A stretch of 64,000 nt of DNA from Sneathiella litorea. GTDB taxonomy: Bacteria > Pseudomonadota > Alphaproteobacteria > Sneathiellales > Sneathiellaceae. A model generated the notes under the pieces. It searched no databases, was not told where the DNA came from, and was given only the letters and a program-made list of their open reading frames with translations. Where the stretch lies: positions 1,330,895 through 1,394,894 of the forward strand of contig NZ_WTUW01000002.1 of NCBI RefSeq assembly GCF_009882915.1. Direction: 5' to 3'. Positions 44,683 to 53,769 of this stretch are shown piece after piece (the stretch's first letter is position 1; each line of letters begins with the position of its first letter). The position numbers and the translations under genes are program-made.

Positions 44683-45482
44683 TTAAAGACGCCCTTTACC
44701 CATGTACTAAAATATTCACCTGCCATGATCACGGCAATTAGCGAAATCAAAATGGCTGCAACGAAATCGTAATCGAAACGCTGAAACGCGGAAAACAATG
44801 TGCCACCAATACCGCCAGCGCCGACAATCCCGACCATCGTTGAATTGCGCAAATTTGAATCAACTTGATATGTCGAGAAGCCCACGAAGCGGGATAACAC
44901 CTGCGGAACAACACTAAAAATAATGACGTTACCAAATGGCGCGCCGGTCGCCCGCACTGCCTCAACCTGTTTCAGGGAAATCTCCTCAATTGCTTCGGCG
45001 AACAACTTCGCTATAAAACCCACCGAGGCGACAATCAACGCCAATATACCGGCAAGCGCGCCGAACCCCACCGCCTTGACGAATATAATTGCGACGATAA
45101 CCGGATGGAACGACCGACAAATTGCAATAAGCGTCCGCGCAGGCCAGGAAACCCAAGGAGGCATCATGTTGCGGGCTGCTAAAAAACCGATCGGCAAGGA
45201 TAAAGTGATCCCCACCGCCGAAGCGAGGATTGCAATCTCAAGGCTTTCCAAAAGCCCTTCCAAGAGTAGGCTCCAGCGCGAGAAATCAGGCGGGACCATG
45301 CGGCCCAACATGTTGGCCCCATGACCAAGGCCCGCCATCACGCGCTCACCGCTTATATCGATTAGGCTGAGCGCATAGACCAGATAGGCCAGCAGAGCCG
45401 CCCAGATGATCCGGGACGGCCAATTTGTCGGAAACGGGTTGCGCTTTGCGCGGGGACTGGACGGCATGGTCATTGCAGCCAA
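44679..45482 (-). CDS. phnE: Phosphonate-type ABC permease (PhnE)
   Basis: 267 residues, with [28 protein letters not shown] and [20 protein letters not shown]. Overlaps phnC by 13 nt and the second phnE by 4 nt, so all four subunits are translated as a coupled unit. Two separate PhnE chains presumably form a heterodimer. Confidence 0.92.
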   Translation of the reverse strand: MAAMTMPSSPRAKRNPFPTNWPSRIIWAALLAYLVYALSLIDISGERVMAGLGHGANMLGRMVPPDFSRWSLLLEGLLESLEIAILASAVGITLSLPIGFLAARNMMPPWVSWPARTLIAICRSFHPVIVAIIFVKAVGFGALAGILALIVASVGFIAKLFAEAIEEISLKQVEAVRATGAPFGNVIIFSVVPQVLSRFVGFSTYQVDSNLRNSTMVGIVGAGGIGGTLFSAFQRFDYDFVAAILISLIAVIMAGEYFSTWVKGVFK

Positions 45483-46303
45483 TCCTCACCACCATAAATT
45501 TCTTTGAGGTGCGTGTCTGTAAGGCCAGACGGTAAGCCGTCATATACAATATTGCCCTCTGACATGCCAATTATGCGTTGTGCAAAACGAGAGCCGAGCG
45601 CAACATCGTGAATATTAACTATGACAGGTATATCGAGGTCCCCGGCAAGACGTGCCATCAGTTCCATGATTTCGACGGACGTCTTCGGGTCGAGCGACGA
45701 CGTTGGTTCATCGGCCAAAAGGATATGCGGTGCCTGCATCAACGCCCGCGCGATGCCGACACGTTGACGCTGCCCGCCGGAGAGGTTATCGGCCCGTTGA
45801 TACGCCAAATCTCCTAGGCCAACTTTGTCCAACAACTCAAACGCATGATCGATATCCTGGGATGGAAATTTTCTAAACCACGCTTTTAACGGCGAGATAT
45901 AACCGAGCCGACCGCATAGCAAATTCTCGATAACGCTAAGTCGCTCAACCAGATTATACTCCTGAAAGACCATGCCGATCTTCCTACGCGCACGTCTCAG
46001 GCCAGCACGACTCAACTTTGTAATATCCTCGCCCTCGAATATAATTTCACCGCTGGTCGGCTCGACCAGACGGTTAATGCACCGAAGAAGTGTACTTTTG
46101 CCGGTTCCAGATGGACCGATGATCGCCGTCACACCCCGACAATCGACATCAAGATCAAGTCCTTTAAGCACAGCAACACCGGGCCGGTATTCCTTAAATA
46201 AACCACGAATTTTCAGGGCCGTTTCTTCGCCTACAAAATTATCTGCGGGGCGTTTGCCCCGCAGATTTTCCGGCTCTGTTGGACCACTTCCGGTCTCAGA
46301 CAT
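45470..46303 (-). CDS. phnC: Phosphonate-type ABC ATPase (PhnC)
   Basis: 277 residues: Walker [23 protein letters not shown], signature [21 protein letters not shown] and NIHDVALG. An extra hydrophilic N-terminal stretch of about 25 residues coincides with a strong hairpin (46241-46266); the true start may therefore lie further downstream. Its ATG touches the phnD stop. Confidence 0.92.
   Translation of the reverse strand: MSETGSGPTEPENLRGKRPADNFVGEETALKIRGLFKEYRPGVAVLKGLDLDVDCRGVTAIIGPSGTGKSTLLRCINRLVEPTSGEIIFEGEDITKLSRAGLRRARRKIGMVFQEYNLVERLSVIENLLCGRLGYISPLKAWFRKFPSQDIDHAFELLDKVGLGDLAYQRADNLSGGQRQRVGIARALMQAPHILLADEPTSSLDPKTSVEIMELMARLAGDLDIPVIVNIHDVALGSRFAQRIIGMSEGNIVYDGLPSGLTDTHLKEIYGGEDWLQ
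46241..46266 (-). other. Strong hairpin inside the start of phnC, after phnD
   Basis: 11-bp perfect stem ATCTGCGGGGC/GCCCCGCAGAT with a GTTT loop, 37 nt after the phnD stop. It lies in the first codons of phnC. Likely limits downstream expression. Confidence 0.65.
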
Positions 46304-47334
46304 CAGTCAGCCTTCTTCTTAGCTGCTTTTTCTGCTTCCTTTTTGGCCATCTGATCAAGACCCTTGCGATCATATTCCTCGCCGATTGATTTGGCGATCT
46401 GACGAATAACGCCCCAGTCCTCTTTATATGTTATCTCGAAGAATCGATCGGCACCGCCAAAAGTCTTCTGCATTTCCGGCGGGAACCTGAACTCCCGGAA
46501 TGCTTCACGGATCTGTTCGATAAGTTCCGGCTTTAAATCATAGGCATAAGCAAATGAGGAGGTTGGGAACTTCGGACTCCGATAAATAATACGGAAGTCA
46601 TCAGCGTTTACGACACCCCGTTCTGCCATTCGCGTGAACACGTCCGACGCAACCGGTGCAGCATCGTAGTCTCCGCTATTTACGCCCAAGACAGATTGGT
46701 CATGCTTGCCGGAGTAGAGCACTTCATAGTCCTCATCAGGAATTAGACCCTGGTCCGGGAAAAGAGCCCGCGGTGCCAGATTACCGGAGTTTGAAGATTG
46801 CGATGTGTGGGCAACTTTCTTGCCCTTCAAATCTGACAGTTCCTGGTATGGGCTGTCTTTCTTGACGATAACAATGAGGTTATAGCCCTGGAATTCTTTT
46901 TCCGTACCTTTCACCGCAAGCGGAACTGCGCCGGCAAGGTTGACGGCAAAGCCCGTCGGGCCTGTTGAAAATCCGGCAATATGCAGTCGACCAGACCGCA
47001 TGGCCTCGATTTCAGCCGAGTTTGACTGAACGGTATAATAGATCACCTTCTTGCCGGTTTTCTCCTCCAGAAAATCCTGGAATGGCTTAAAAGCATCGCG
47101 GTATACGGCCGGGTCTTCAACCGGTGTGTAGGTAAACACGAGCGTCGATGGATCACGGAACTTTGACGGATCTTTAGGGGCGTCAGCAACCAAGTCTCCG
47201 TCTTCATCGCAGAATATCACATCCAAAGAGCCCCTGTTTTTGCATTCGTCCGCCAAACTTGGCGAGACCCATGCAAAGAAAACAGCCATCATCAAACCGA
47301 GCCCAATGGGCAATCTTGTAAATTTGAATTTCAT
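46303..47334 (-). CDS. phnD: Phosphonate-type ABC binding protein (PhnD)
   Basis: 343 residues with a Sec signal (about residues 1-28). Core motifs [31 protein letters not shown] and [12 protein letters not shown] resemble PhnD/PtxB-type periplasmic receptors that bind phosphonate or phosphite. C-terminal Lys/Ala-rich tail ([14 protein letters not shown]). No C-P lyase, phnWX or ptxD gene occurs in the window, so processing enzymes must be elsewhere or the ligand is different. Confidence 0.9.
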   Translation of the reverse strand: MKFKFTRLPIGLGLMMAVFFAWVSPSLADECKNRGSLDVIFCDEDGDLVADAPKDPSKFRDPSTLVFTYTPVEDPAVYRDAFKPFQDFLEEKTGKKVIYYTVQSNSAEIEAMRSGRLHIAGFSTGPTGFAVNLAGAVPLAVKGTEKEFQGYNLIVIVKKDSPYQELSDLKGKKVAHTSQSSNSGNLAPRALFPDQGLIPDEDYEVLYSGKHDQSVLGVNSGDYDAAPVASDVFTRMAERGVVNADDFRIIYRSPKFPTSSFAYAYDLKPELIEQIREAFREFRFPPEMQKTFGGADRFFEITYKEDWGVIRQIAKSIGEEYDRKGLDQMAKKEAEKAAKKKAD

Positions 47335-47795
47335 GGTTTACCTCCCCCACGAATATTATTGAGCCAATTTATTGTCTTTTTGAAACGTCGGCTACTTTAA
47401 CGTTTCAGCTTTCCAATGTGGAAATTGTTGTTCACTTTTACTATCGGTGATCTTGCTCACTCTTTATCTTTCTACTTAACGGAGTGAATCTCAGGAAGTC
47501 AATATACTTCAAGAATTCCAGTATATTATAAAACCATAATTCTTATAATAAAAGTGAACCGCTTTGATTGCACCCATTGGGACATTGTCACCCTGGTAAG
47601 CCCCGCCTTTCGCGTCTTCTTCTTGCCGGAAACCTGCAAACTTTCTCTTCTACCTCTTAAACTGGAAGGTAATCTGAAGAATGCAAGCAACCAAACAACA
47701 TTTTCCAAATCCTGTTTTCAGGACGGTCAAAATGGCGGGTTCAAGACAGGGTTGACCGTGCCCCATACCCTGGGGGACACGGCCATAAACCCAAG
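47335..47795. other. Gene-free interval between phnD and znuA-like genes
   Basis: No coding sequence supported. It carries the phnD promoter region, A+T-rich around 47490-47560 with TTCTTATAATAA, and the hairpin at 47756-47782. Confidence 0.5.
47756..47782 (-). terminator. Hairpin after the znuA-like gene
   Basis: CCGTG-CCCCA-TACCC-TGGGG-GA-CACGG: a 10-bp stem with a 2-nt bulge, 14 nt past the stop on the minus strand. No downstream U-run. Confidence 0.6.
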
Positions 47796-48800
47796 CTAAT
47801 CGTTCAGGCAGGTGACCAGTTCCAACGCGACCTGTTTCAGGAGCTGCGGATACATGTCCGGCCCCGGCGCTAGTTCTGCGCCAATCGGATCGACTGTACC
47901 CAGTTTTGCGGTCGTTTCTTCCGTCACCAGCCTGGAAAGCTTGTCCGAAAATTGAGGCTCGCGAAAGACACAAATCGCTCCAGTTTCCGCTATTTTCTTG
48001 CGCAATGTGGCAATCCGCTTGGCGGACGCTGCATCGCCAGGCTCAACGACGATTGATCCGACCGCAGAGAGGCCGTAGTAGTTTTCAAAATACTGATAGG
48101 CGTCATGAAAAACAACATAGGGCTTGTCTTTCACTGGCTCCAAAACAGCGTTCGCCTCTTTATCGCTCGCTTCGATCTTTGAAATCATCTCAAGAGCGTT
48201 TTCCTTATATTGGGCGCGGTTTTCCGGGTAGGCTTTTGAGAGTTCTTTGGTGATCGCCTTGACCATGACAATGGCGTTGGCGGGATCCAGCCAGATATGA
48301 CTATCTCCCATTTCTTCATGTTCATGGCCGTGATGATCGTGTTCATCATGATCATGATGGGCTTCTTCATCGTGGTCATCTGCGGAATGATCGCGATGTT
48401 CTTCCTCACCATGATTATGGGCAGAGTGATCATGATGCTCCCACTCACCACCTTCACGGATTTCCAGAATGGTCATTTCCGGCTGATCCATCATGGAGAC
48501 CTGGGTCACGGAATCGGGCAGGGTTTCAAGGGCTCGCACCAGGAAGACTTCCATACCTTTGCCAATATAGAACACAATCTTTGCTTTCTGGAGTTTGGCA
48601 ACTTGGGAAGGTTTTAGCTGAAAAGTATGAGGGGATACATTCCCCTTGAGCAGCAGGTCCGCTTCACCGGTATCTCCGATAACTCCCTGCACGAGAGAAT
48701 ACAGTGGCGCGATCGTCACGACGACATTCTCGGTAGGGGCGGCATAGCCCCGCGCGGGCAACATCAAGATCAATCCGATCATCAACAAATACTTCTTCAT
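47796..48800 (-). CDS. znuA: Zinc ABC binding protein (ZnuA-like) with His-rich loop
   Basis: 334 residues, Sec signal (MKKYLLMIGLILMLPARGYAA start). The cluster A-I metal-binding fold has metal-ligand His in NVSPHTFQLKPS, DSHIWLDP and VVFHDAYQYF. Between the first and second ligand lies a His/Asp/Glu-rich loop of about 45 residues (residues near 120-165) rich in HDH and HHDH, typical of zinc-specific ZnuA. ATG at 48800 follows AAGGAAAGAG. ZnuB and ZnuC are not adjacent. Shares a divergent region with a Zur-type palindrome. Confidence 0.93.
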   Translation of the reverse strand: MKKYLLMIGLILMLPARGYAAPTENVVVTIAPLYSLVQGVIGDTGEADLLLKGNVSPHTFQLKPSQVAKLQKAKIVFYIGKGMEVFLVRALETLPDSVTQVSMMDQPEMTILEIREGGEWEHHDHSAHNHGEEEHRDHSADDHDEEAHHDHDEHDHHGHEHEEMGDSHIWLDPANAIVMVKAITKELSKAYPENRAQYKENALEMISKIEASDKEANAVLEPVKDKPYVVFHDAYQYFENYYGLSAVGSIVVEPGDAASAKRIATLRKKIAETGAICVFREPQFSDKLSRLVTEETTAKLGTVDPIGAELAPGPDMYPQLLKQVALELVTCLND

Positions 48801-48926
48801 CAGGTCTCTTTCCTTCATTAGTGTGTGGTGCTAAGCCGGTTCCGGGCTTGTATTTTCTATCAAACTTATCAGTAATTTGGCAGTCCCCGGGAGGGGGCTT
48901 GACAGCGTCGAATTTTTAATATTGTT

Positions 48927-48938
48927 ATGTTATAACAT
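48927..48938. promoter_or_regulatory. Zur-type palindrome between znuA-like and porin genes
   Basis: ATGTTATAACAT is a perfect palindrome in TGTTATGTTATAACATTTCA, matching the TGTTATA-type half-sites of alphaproteobacterial Zur boxes. Located between two divergent genes for His-rich exported proteins, it would repress both with zinc. Confidence 0.8.
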
Positions 48939-48962
48939 TTCATATTTAGAAAGCAATGACGA

Positions 48963-50111
48963 ATGAGACTGACCAGCCTACTCCCTTGTATGCCCCTACT
49001 TTTAATCCCAGCCACCGCCCTCGCTGCAGATGATCATGACCATAATCACAACCATGCACAGGGAACTGCCGGTTTCTACGGACATCTGGATATCAAGGTA
49101 TATTATGATCACGTCTATAAGGCGGAAGAAGCAGACGAGGAAATAGACGAGGCCTATACCCATTCGCATCTGGAGATGGGATACGGCTTTGGCAACGGTT
49201 TTTCGGTCAATACGAATATCGAGCTGGAAGGCGAGCCAGCCGGTCATGATCATGGCGGCGGTGGAGCGACGCTAGACGGCAGCAACCGTTATTTCGAGGA
49301 TACGCCCCTGTTCGTGCGGGCCCTGACCGTCAATTATGATAACGAAAATTTCGGCGCTTATGCCGGTAAGTTCGATCCGGTTATCAGCTTTGACCAGCAT
49401 GTGATGCCGGGCATCTATGGCTATCAGATTGTTGACGAATATACGGTACGCGAGAAAATTGGCGTTGGTGGTTACGGTCGGATAAATGCCGGTGATTTCG
49501 GAACTCACCGGATTGATGTCAGCACCTTTTTTGCGGATACCACTTTCCTCAGCAACTCCGTCCTGTATGAACGCGGGGTCACTCACAAGAGTGATGGCGG
49601 CGTTTCGAATACCGACAATTTCTCATCAGTTGCTGTATCCATCGGCGGATCAGACTTCTACTCCCTCAATAGTGACATCCCGGAGGGTCTGTCCTATCGT
49701 ATCGGTTACGCGCATCAGGCCGCCGGGGAAGGGGATGAAACAAGCGAGGATCGCTATACATTCTCTGGTCAGTATGAGCATGTTTTCACTGCTGATCTGA
49801 AGGGCCGCGCTCTGGGAGAAATTGTTTATATCAATCACCTGAACGGAGAGGCGCCGCACGACCGAACCTATAATACGGTAGGGGCAGAGCTTGACTACCG
49901 GCAATGGTCCCTTGGCTCGACCTACACCTATGTTCAGAATGAAAATCCGGAGGACGCGGATGAAGCGCAGGACGGAGAGGTTTTTCAGGCATCACTAAGC
50001 TACAACTTTGCAAATGGTATCACGCTCGGAGCCGGATATAAATATCAGGAAGAAGAGGGCGAGAAAAACCACCGCATCGGTGCCCTCATTGGCTACTCTC
50101 TTGCCTTTTAA
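48963..50111 (+). CDS. His-rich outer-membrane beta-barrel protein, zinc-linked
   Basis: 382 residues with a signal peptide (cleavage after ALA, residue 21) and a mature N-terminus DDHDHNHNHAQ. The rest is alternating strands with aromatic girdles and ends in Phe (GYSLAF), the hallmark of a BamA-inserted barrel. A second His cluster is AGHDHGGGG near residue 95. No TonB box or plug domain, so it is porin-like. Zur-box control and neighbours suggest passage or capture of zinc across the outer membrane. The exact family is not recognised. Confidence 0.8.
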   Translation: MRLTSLLPCMPLLLIPATALAADDHDHNHNHAQGTAGFYGHLDIKVYYDHVYKAEEADEEIDEAYTHSHLEMGYGFGNGFSVNTNIELEGEPAGHDHGGGGATLDGSNRYFEDTPLFVRALTVNYDNENFGAYAGKFDPVISFDQHVMPGIYGYQIVDEYTVREKIGVGGYGRINAGDFGTHRIDVSTFFADTTFLSNSVLYERGVTHKSDGGVSNTDNFSSVAVSIGGSDFYSLNSDIPEGLSYRIGYAHQAAGEGDETSEDRYTFSGQYEHVFTADLKGRALGEIVYINHLNGEAPHDRTYNTVGAELDYRQWSLGSTYTYVQNENPEDADEAQDGEVFQASLSYNFANGITLGAGYKYQEEEGEKNHRIGALIGYSLAF

Positions 50112-50160
50112 ACCTTCATAATCGACCTATATCTCGCATGAACGACACACTCCCTCTTTT

Positions 50161-50232
50161 AGTGCGGTTGCCAACCGTTGTCGAAAGAAGACAACTGCAC
50201 TATTTAGGGGGAGATGTGTTATTAAACACATC
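50161..50232. promoter_or_regulatory. Two inverted repeats upstream of the DUF1007 gene
   Basis: A hairpin AGTGCGGTTG/CAACTGCACT (9 of 10 pairs, 50161-50201) is followed by the perfect dyad GATGTGTT-ATTA-AACACATC (50213-50232), whose TGTTA half-sites resemble the Zur box. They may be a terminator for the barrel gene and an operator for the next operon. Confidence 0.5.
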
Positions 50233-50258
50233 AGTTGCCCTTATGTTGGGAATGATCC

Positions 50259-50903
50259 ATGCGTTTGTTTGTTATTGCTTTCAGTCTTTTTCTTCTGACA
50301 CCACTAAACCTCGCCTCAGCCCACCCGCATGTCTGGACTGATATGACCATCAAAATCCTGTTCGATAAAACGGGTAAGGTCAAAGGGCTGCATCAAACAT
50401 GGTTGTTTGACGATTACTACACGGCGTATGCGATCGAGGGAGTGGGTGTAGGTGGCGATGGCAAACCTGATCCGAAGAAGCTAAACGAAATTATGCAGGT
50501 GAATATGGAGCATCTCAAGGAATATGGGTATTTCACCGAAGCGCGAAATAAAGACAAAATACTCAAGCTCAAACCCATAACTGATAAGTCTACCAGGATG
50601 AAGGGAGCGCGACTGGAGATGTCCTTTACAACTCCCTTCGAGACGCCGGTCTCTCCCAGCAATGACAGTTTTTCTTACGCCATTTTTGATCCAACCTATT
50701 ATGTCGAAATGCTCCATGCAGAGGTGGAAAGCCCTGTAATCCTGTCCGATGCACCGACGGGTTGTCAATATAAGGTCATCCCCCCCAATCCGGACCCGAG
50801 CGCAGTTGCGCAGGCCGCGATGCTGGACGCCTCGATGCGCGGAGAAACTGGGCTGGGTTCCTTTTTTGCCGAACGGGTCTCTCTGACATGTCCAGAAGAG
50901 TAA
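50259..50903 (+). CDS. DUF1007-family periplasmic protein
   Basis: 214 residues, Sec signal (residues 1-21, cleavage after ASA). The mature chain starts HPHVWTDM, the conserved DUF1007 motif whose His residues could bind metal at the free N-terminus. The family is regularly encoded next to NicO-type metal permeases, as here; function unproven. Overlaps the next gene by 16 nt. Confidence 0.88.
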   Translation: MRLFVIAFSLFLLTPLNLASAHPHVWTDMTIKILFDKTGKVKGLHQTWLFDDYYTAYAIEGVGVGGDGKPDPKKLNEIMQVNMEHLKEYGYFTEARNKDKILKLKPITDKSTRMKGARLEMSFTTPFETPVSPSNDSFSYAIFDPTYYVEMLHAEVESPVILSDAPTGCQYKVIPPNPDPSAVAQAAMLDASMRGETGLGSFFAERVSLTCPEE

Positions 50904-51868
50904 AAGGTCTTATAGGAAAAAGCCTTTATTTGACTATATTTGCATACCTGATTTCCTCGCAAGAAACATTTGCTGCGGCAAGTAGCGCCATGGAAGCAGG
51001 TTTGTGGGCTAACAGCATAAGCTGGATCATGACGCAACAACGGGCCTTTCATGAGGAGCTTGTCATAGCTCTCAAGGCACTGACCGCCGGGGGCGGCATG
51101 ACCGCAACCTGGAGCCTTATTTTTGGAAGTTTCCTCTATGGAGTATTTCACGCTGCAGGTCCCGGGCATGGCAAGGCCGTCCTGACAACTTATCTGCTCA
51201 CCTACCCGCAAAATATGAGACGAAGCGTGAGTATTGCTGTTATCGCGGCTTTTTGTCAGGGGGTGGTGGCCATAGTCCTTGTTTACGGACTGATCTACAT
51301 CGCCGGATGGGTTCCGCGTGAAACAAGTTCCGCAGTCGCTTGGAGTGAACGACTAAGTTACATCCTCGTAGCGGCCCTTGGCGCCCTTTTGATTTTGCGG
51401 ACAGCACGTCAAATAATTAATCGTTTCTTCCTGAAAAAACCGAGACTAAATGATGATTCTGCACATCATATACATGACGAAAATTGCGGCCATAATCATA
51501 TGCCAAGTGGAGAACAACTAGAGAATATCCGCGATCTTCGCTCTGCAATCGGCGTGGTTCTCGCCATCGGACTCAGGCCTTGTACCGGTGCCATTCTGGT
51601 TCTGGTTCTGGCGAAAGCAATGGCCCTTCCGCTTGCAGGTGTTGGCGCTGTTGCCGCAATGTCAGTGGGAACTGGCATGGCTGTTGCCATGCTCGCTTTT
51701 CTTGCAGTATCTGCGCGGCAAAAGGCAATAACGCTAACCGCACACAAAAGCTCTTTCTGGCTGTTAGCCGGAGACGCCATAGCTCTGGCGGGAGGCAGCC
51801 TACTGCTTGCCATCGGCACCTCCCTCCTCTTTGCGTCCTTTTACAGCCGCCACCCGCTTGGGTTTTAA
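50888..51868 (+). CDS. NicO/RcnA-type metal permease
   Basis: 326 residues with six to seven membrane helices. Family motifs: FHAAGPGHGKAV near residue 88 and GLRPCTGA near residue 233; between them a cytoplasmic or periplasmic His-rich loop (HHIHDENCGHNH). RcnA homologs export nickel or cobalt, but pairing with DUF1007, a ZnuA-like protein and a Zur-type box suggests zinc import or handling here. Confidence 0.88.
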   Translation: MSRRVKGLIGKSLYLTIFAYLISSQETFAAASSAMEAGLWANSISWIMTQQRAFHEELVIALKALTAGGGMTATWSLIFGSFLYGVFHAAGPGHGKAVLTTYLLTYPQNMRRSVSIAVIAAFCQGVVAIVLVYGLIYIAGWVPRETSSAVAWSERLSYILVAALGALLILRTARQIINRFFLKKPRLNDDSAHHIHDENCGHNHMPSGEQLENIRDLRSAIGVVLAIGLRPCTGAILVLVLAKAMALPLAGVGAVAAMSVGTGMAVAMLAFLAVSARQKAITLTAHKSSFWLLAGDAIALAGGSLLLAIGTSLLFASFYSRHPLGF

Positions 51869-52369
51869 GGCCGCTGATACTATTGAGGTAATAGTTTATT
51901 GGGTATGCTTGGATATCAAAAAATATCCAGATGTTACCGGTTCATTCACCAGTCAACATGGCCTTTGATGTCTAACGACATCTATTTCACTATTCGCAGA
52001 AAGACATTGTGTAGATCGCCAAGGTGGAGAGCAATTTTCTGGCGACTTTACTTCACGGAGTTAGCTAAAATCCACGCGGACTGAAAATCCACCTGTCGGT
52101 AGTTCAAATCCGCCCATGGGCGTCATTTATCCAAAAGCATCTAGATTAAACGAAGCCATAAACGTTAACCCGCTTATGCTTGTGCCCCTAAACCGACATC
52201 AAGATGCTTCAGCTTAGGTGCGCCAGAAGCCCGCAAGGGATTAATTATTCTTTGATTTGGCTTTTTGATTTTCGCTTATTCTTCGGTGTGTTGTTGTTTG
52301 TATTCCGTGAGTGCTCGGGATAACATGCCCAATAATCAACCAATAGCATATTTATCAACGGGAGCTAAA
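51869..52369. other. Gene-free interval holding tRNA-Phe remnant copy 3
   Basis: No coding sequence supported. A dispersed inverted pair AAGCATCT/AGATGCTT (52135 and 52203) follows the tRNA fragment. Confidence 0.5.
52069..52124 (+). repeat. tRNA-Phe 3'-end remnant, copy 3
   Basis: CCACGCGGACTGAAAATCC is identical to copy 2; the following stem has decayed (CCACCTG) while GTCGGTAGTTCAAATCCGCCCATGGGC still traces the T arm and acceptor strand. The last bases are GTCA in place of ACCA. No 5' half. Confidence 0.72.
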
Positions 52370-52744
52370 ATGTTTAGTCATGTAATGATTGGGGCGGATG
52401 ATATTGAGAAGGCAAAAGTTTTTTACGATGCAATCCTTGGAGCGCTTGGCCATGAACCAGGTGTAATTGACAGTAAAGGCCGCTGCTTCTACCGCACAAA
52501 AACGGGCGTGTTCGCAATCAGCAAACCTATTGACGGAGAGCCTGCCTGTCACGGCAATGGCAGTACGATTGGATTTGCAGCAGCAGATACGGAGATGGCA
52601 GACAATTGGCATGCCGCTGGTCTGGCAAACGGCGGCGTTACATGTGAGGACCCCCCTGGCGTTCGGGAAGGCAGCAATCTTTACCTTGCCTATCTGCGCG
52701 ATCCGTCAGGCAATAAAATTTGCGCTCTGCATCGCATGGGTTAA
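52370..52744 (+). CDS. VOC-family (glyoxalase-like) protein
   Basis: 124 residues, a single vicinal-oxygen-chelate domain: FSHVMIGADDIEKAKVFYDAIL at the N-terminus and the C-terminal YLRDPSGNKICALH with the metal-ligand Glu replaced by Lys-Ile-Cys region. ATG at 52370 follows GGGAG. Similar small proteins act as glyoxalases or resistance proteins; substrate unknown. Convergent with the thioesterase. Confidence 0.85.
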   Translation: MFSHVMIGADDIEKAKVFYDAILGALGHEPGVIDSKGRCFYRTKTGVFAISKPIDGEPACHGNGSTIGFAAADTEMADNWHAAGLANGGVTCEDPPGVREGSNLYLAYLRDPSGNKICALHRMG

Positions 52745-52796
52745 GTCAATAAAGTACCTCTAACCGCTATTGGTACATTAAAGATCCTGCGTGACT

Positions 52797-52854
52797 ACCA
52801 CCACATTTACGACATCCAGATAACATGTTGACATGCCATCTGGATGTCGGTGGT
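52797..52854. terminator. Bidirectional hairpin between convergent genes
   Basis: Perfect 12-bp arms CGACATCCAGAT (52810-52821) and ATCTGGATGTCG (52838-52849), extended by ACCACC/GGTGGT after a 7-nt bulge. Lies between the VOC and thioesterase stops. Confidence 0.65.
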
Positions 52855-52918
52855 TTGCGAACGTCACAAGGAACGGGCCGACGTGTTACGTAGACTTAAG
52901 TATTCCAAAGTCAGAGCA

Positions 52919-53383
52919 TTAGTGGTTTCGACTATATCTACTTTTGGTGTGTTCTTGCATAGGGTCTGCTTCTAAATTCGTCCGAACAGCATCTGGAATG
53001 CCAACAGATTTACGTTCTGCTGTTGAGAAGAACACATTTACGCTTTCAGATGTAGCAGCGCACGCGTCACCAACGAAACATCCATATCCAGTTGTTATCG
53101 ATTTAGTGCCTAGTTTTATAACCCTTGCACCAACATCAACTGTATTGGGATAGTGAGTTTCTTTCAGGTAATCAATAACAAGGCGGGCAAGAATAAAATC
53201 AATTCCCACTCTCTCGTCAGCGTCTAATAATCCACCTAAAAACATGGTTCGCGCAGCCTCAAAGTAGCTAGCGTACGCTACATTATTTACGTGCTGCAAA
53301 GGGTCTTGATCTGAGAAACGAATAGTGACGGGGGTCCAGTGTCTAAAGCTATCTTTGTTTGTTAAATCAACAACATCGTTCAT
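52919..53383 (-). CDS. Hot-dog-fold acyl-CoA thioesterase (4HBT/YbgC type)
   Basis: 154 residues with the catalytic RFSDQDPLQHVNNVAYASYFE segment, where Asp and His-x-Asn mark 4HBT thioesterases, and VDVGARVIKLGTKS. Would release a free acid from an acyl- or aryl-CoA. It stands alone; its start at 53383 lacks a strong ribosome binding site. Confidence 0.87.
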   Translation of the reverse strand: MNDVVDLTNKDSFRHWTPVTIRFSDQDPLQHVNNVAYASYFEAARTMFLGGLLDADERVGIDFILARLVIDYLKETHYPNTVDVGARVIKLGTKSITTGYGCFVGDACAATSESVNVFFSTAERKSVGIPDAVRTNLEADPMQEHTKSRYSRNH

Positions 53384-53769
53384 TATATAACCTATTGAAA
53401 TTAAAATGGTCTAATAGCGGGTCATTTTAAAGAGTTCCTGAGAGAAACAGAAATTCACTACCAACATTATAGTTGGCATCTCCTATTTTAAACAGGCTCA
53501 AAATGCTAATCACCCTTATTAACCGTGGTTATTAGGTCTGGCTTTTTTTGACGCCTGATTACCACTGAAATTCCAGATATCGCTATTGACTGGATTATTC
53601 CCTTAGCGCTTGAGAAACCGGCTAAATGCCGAACCAAATAAAGCTTCGTCATATTGGTATTTATTGTTGATTGGAATAAACAGCATTAGAATTACAGGCA
53701 CGGAGAAAATTGATTTTAGCGAAGAGCCGAAAAAGCTATCTAGATCACCAGGAAATACTGCTGCCTTTT
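53384..53769. other. Gene-free interval
   Basis: No gene can be supported. The short direct ATG frame at 53610 has no homology pattern or ribosome binding site. A run GGTTATTAGGTCTGGCTTTTTTTG near 53525-53549 could serve as a terminator in either direction but lacks a clear stem. Confidence 0.4.

Noticed and set aside
50138-50341. 67-codon frame between the barrel and DUF1007 genes
   Set aside because: Overlaps inverted repeats and the next gene start in another frame; no ribosome binding site.
52844-52862. TGTCGGTGGTT-like word resembling a fourth tRNA-Phe T arm
   Set aside because: Only 11 bases match and they are fully explained by the 3' arm of the terminator hairpin at 52797-52854.
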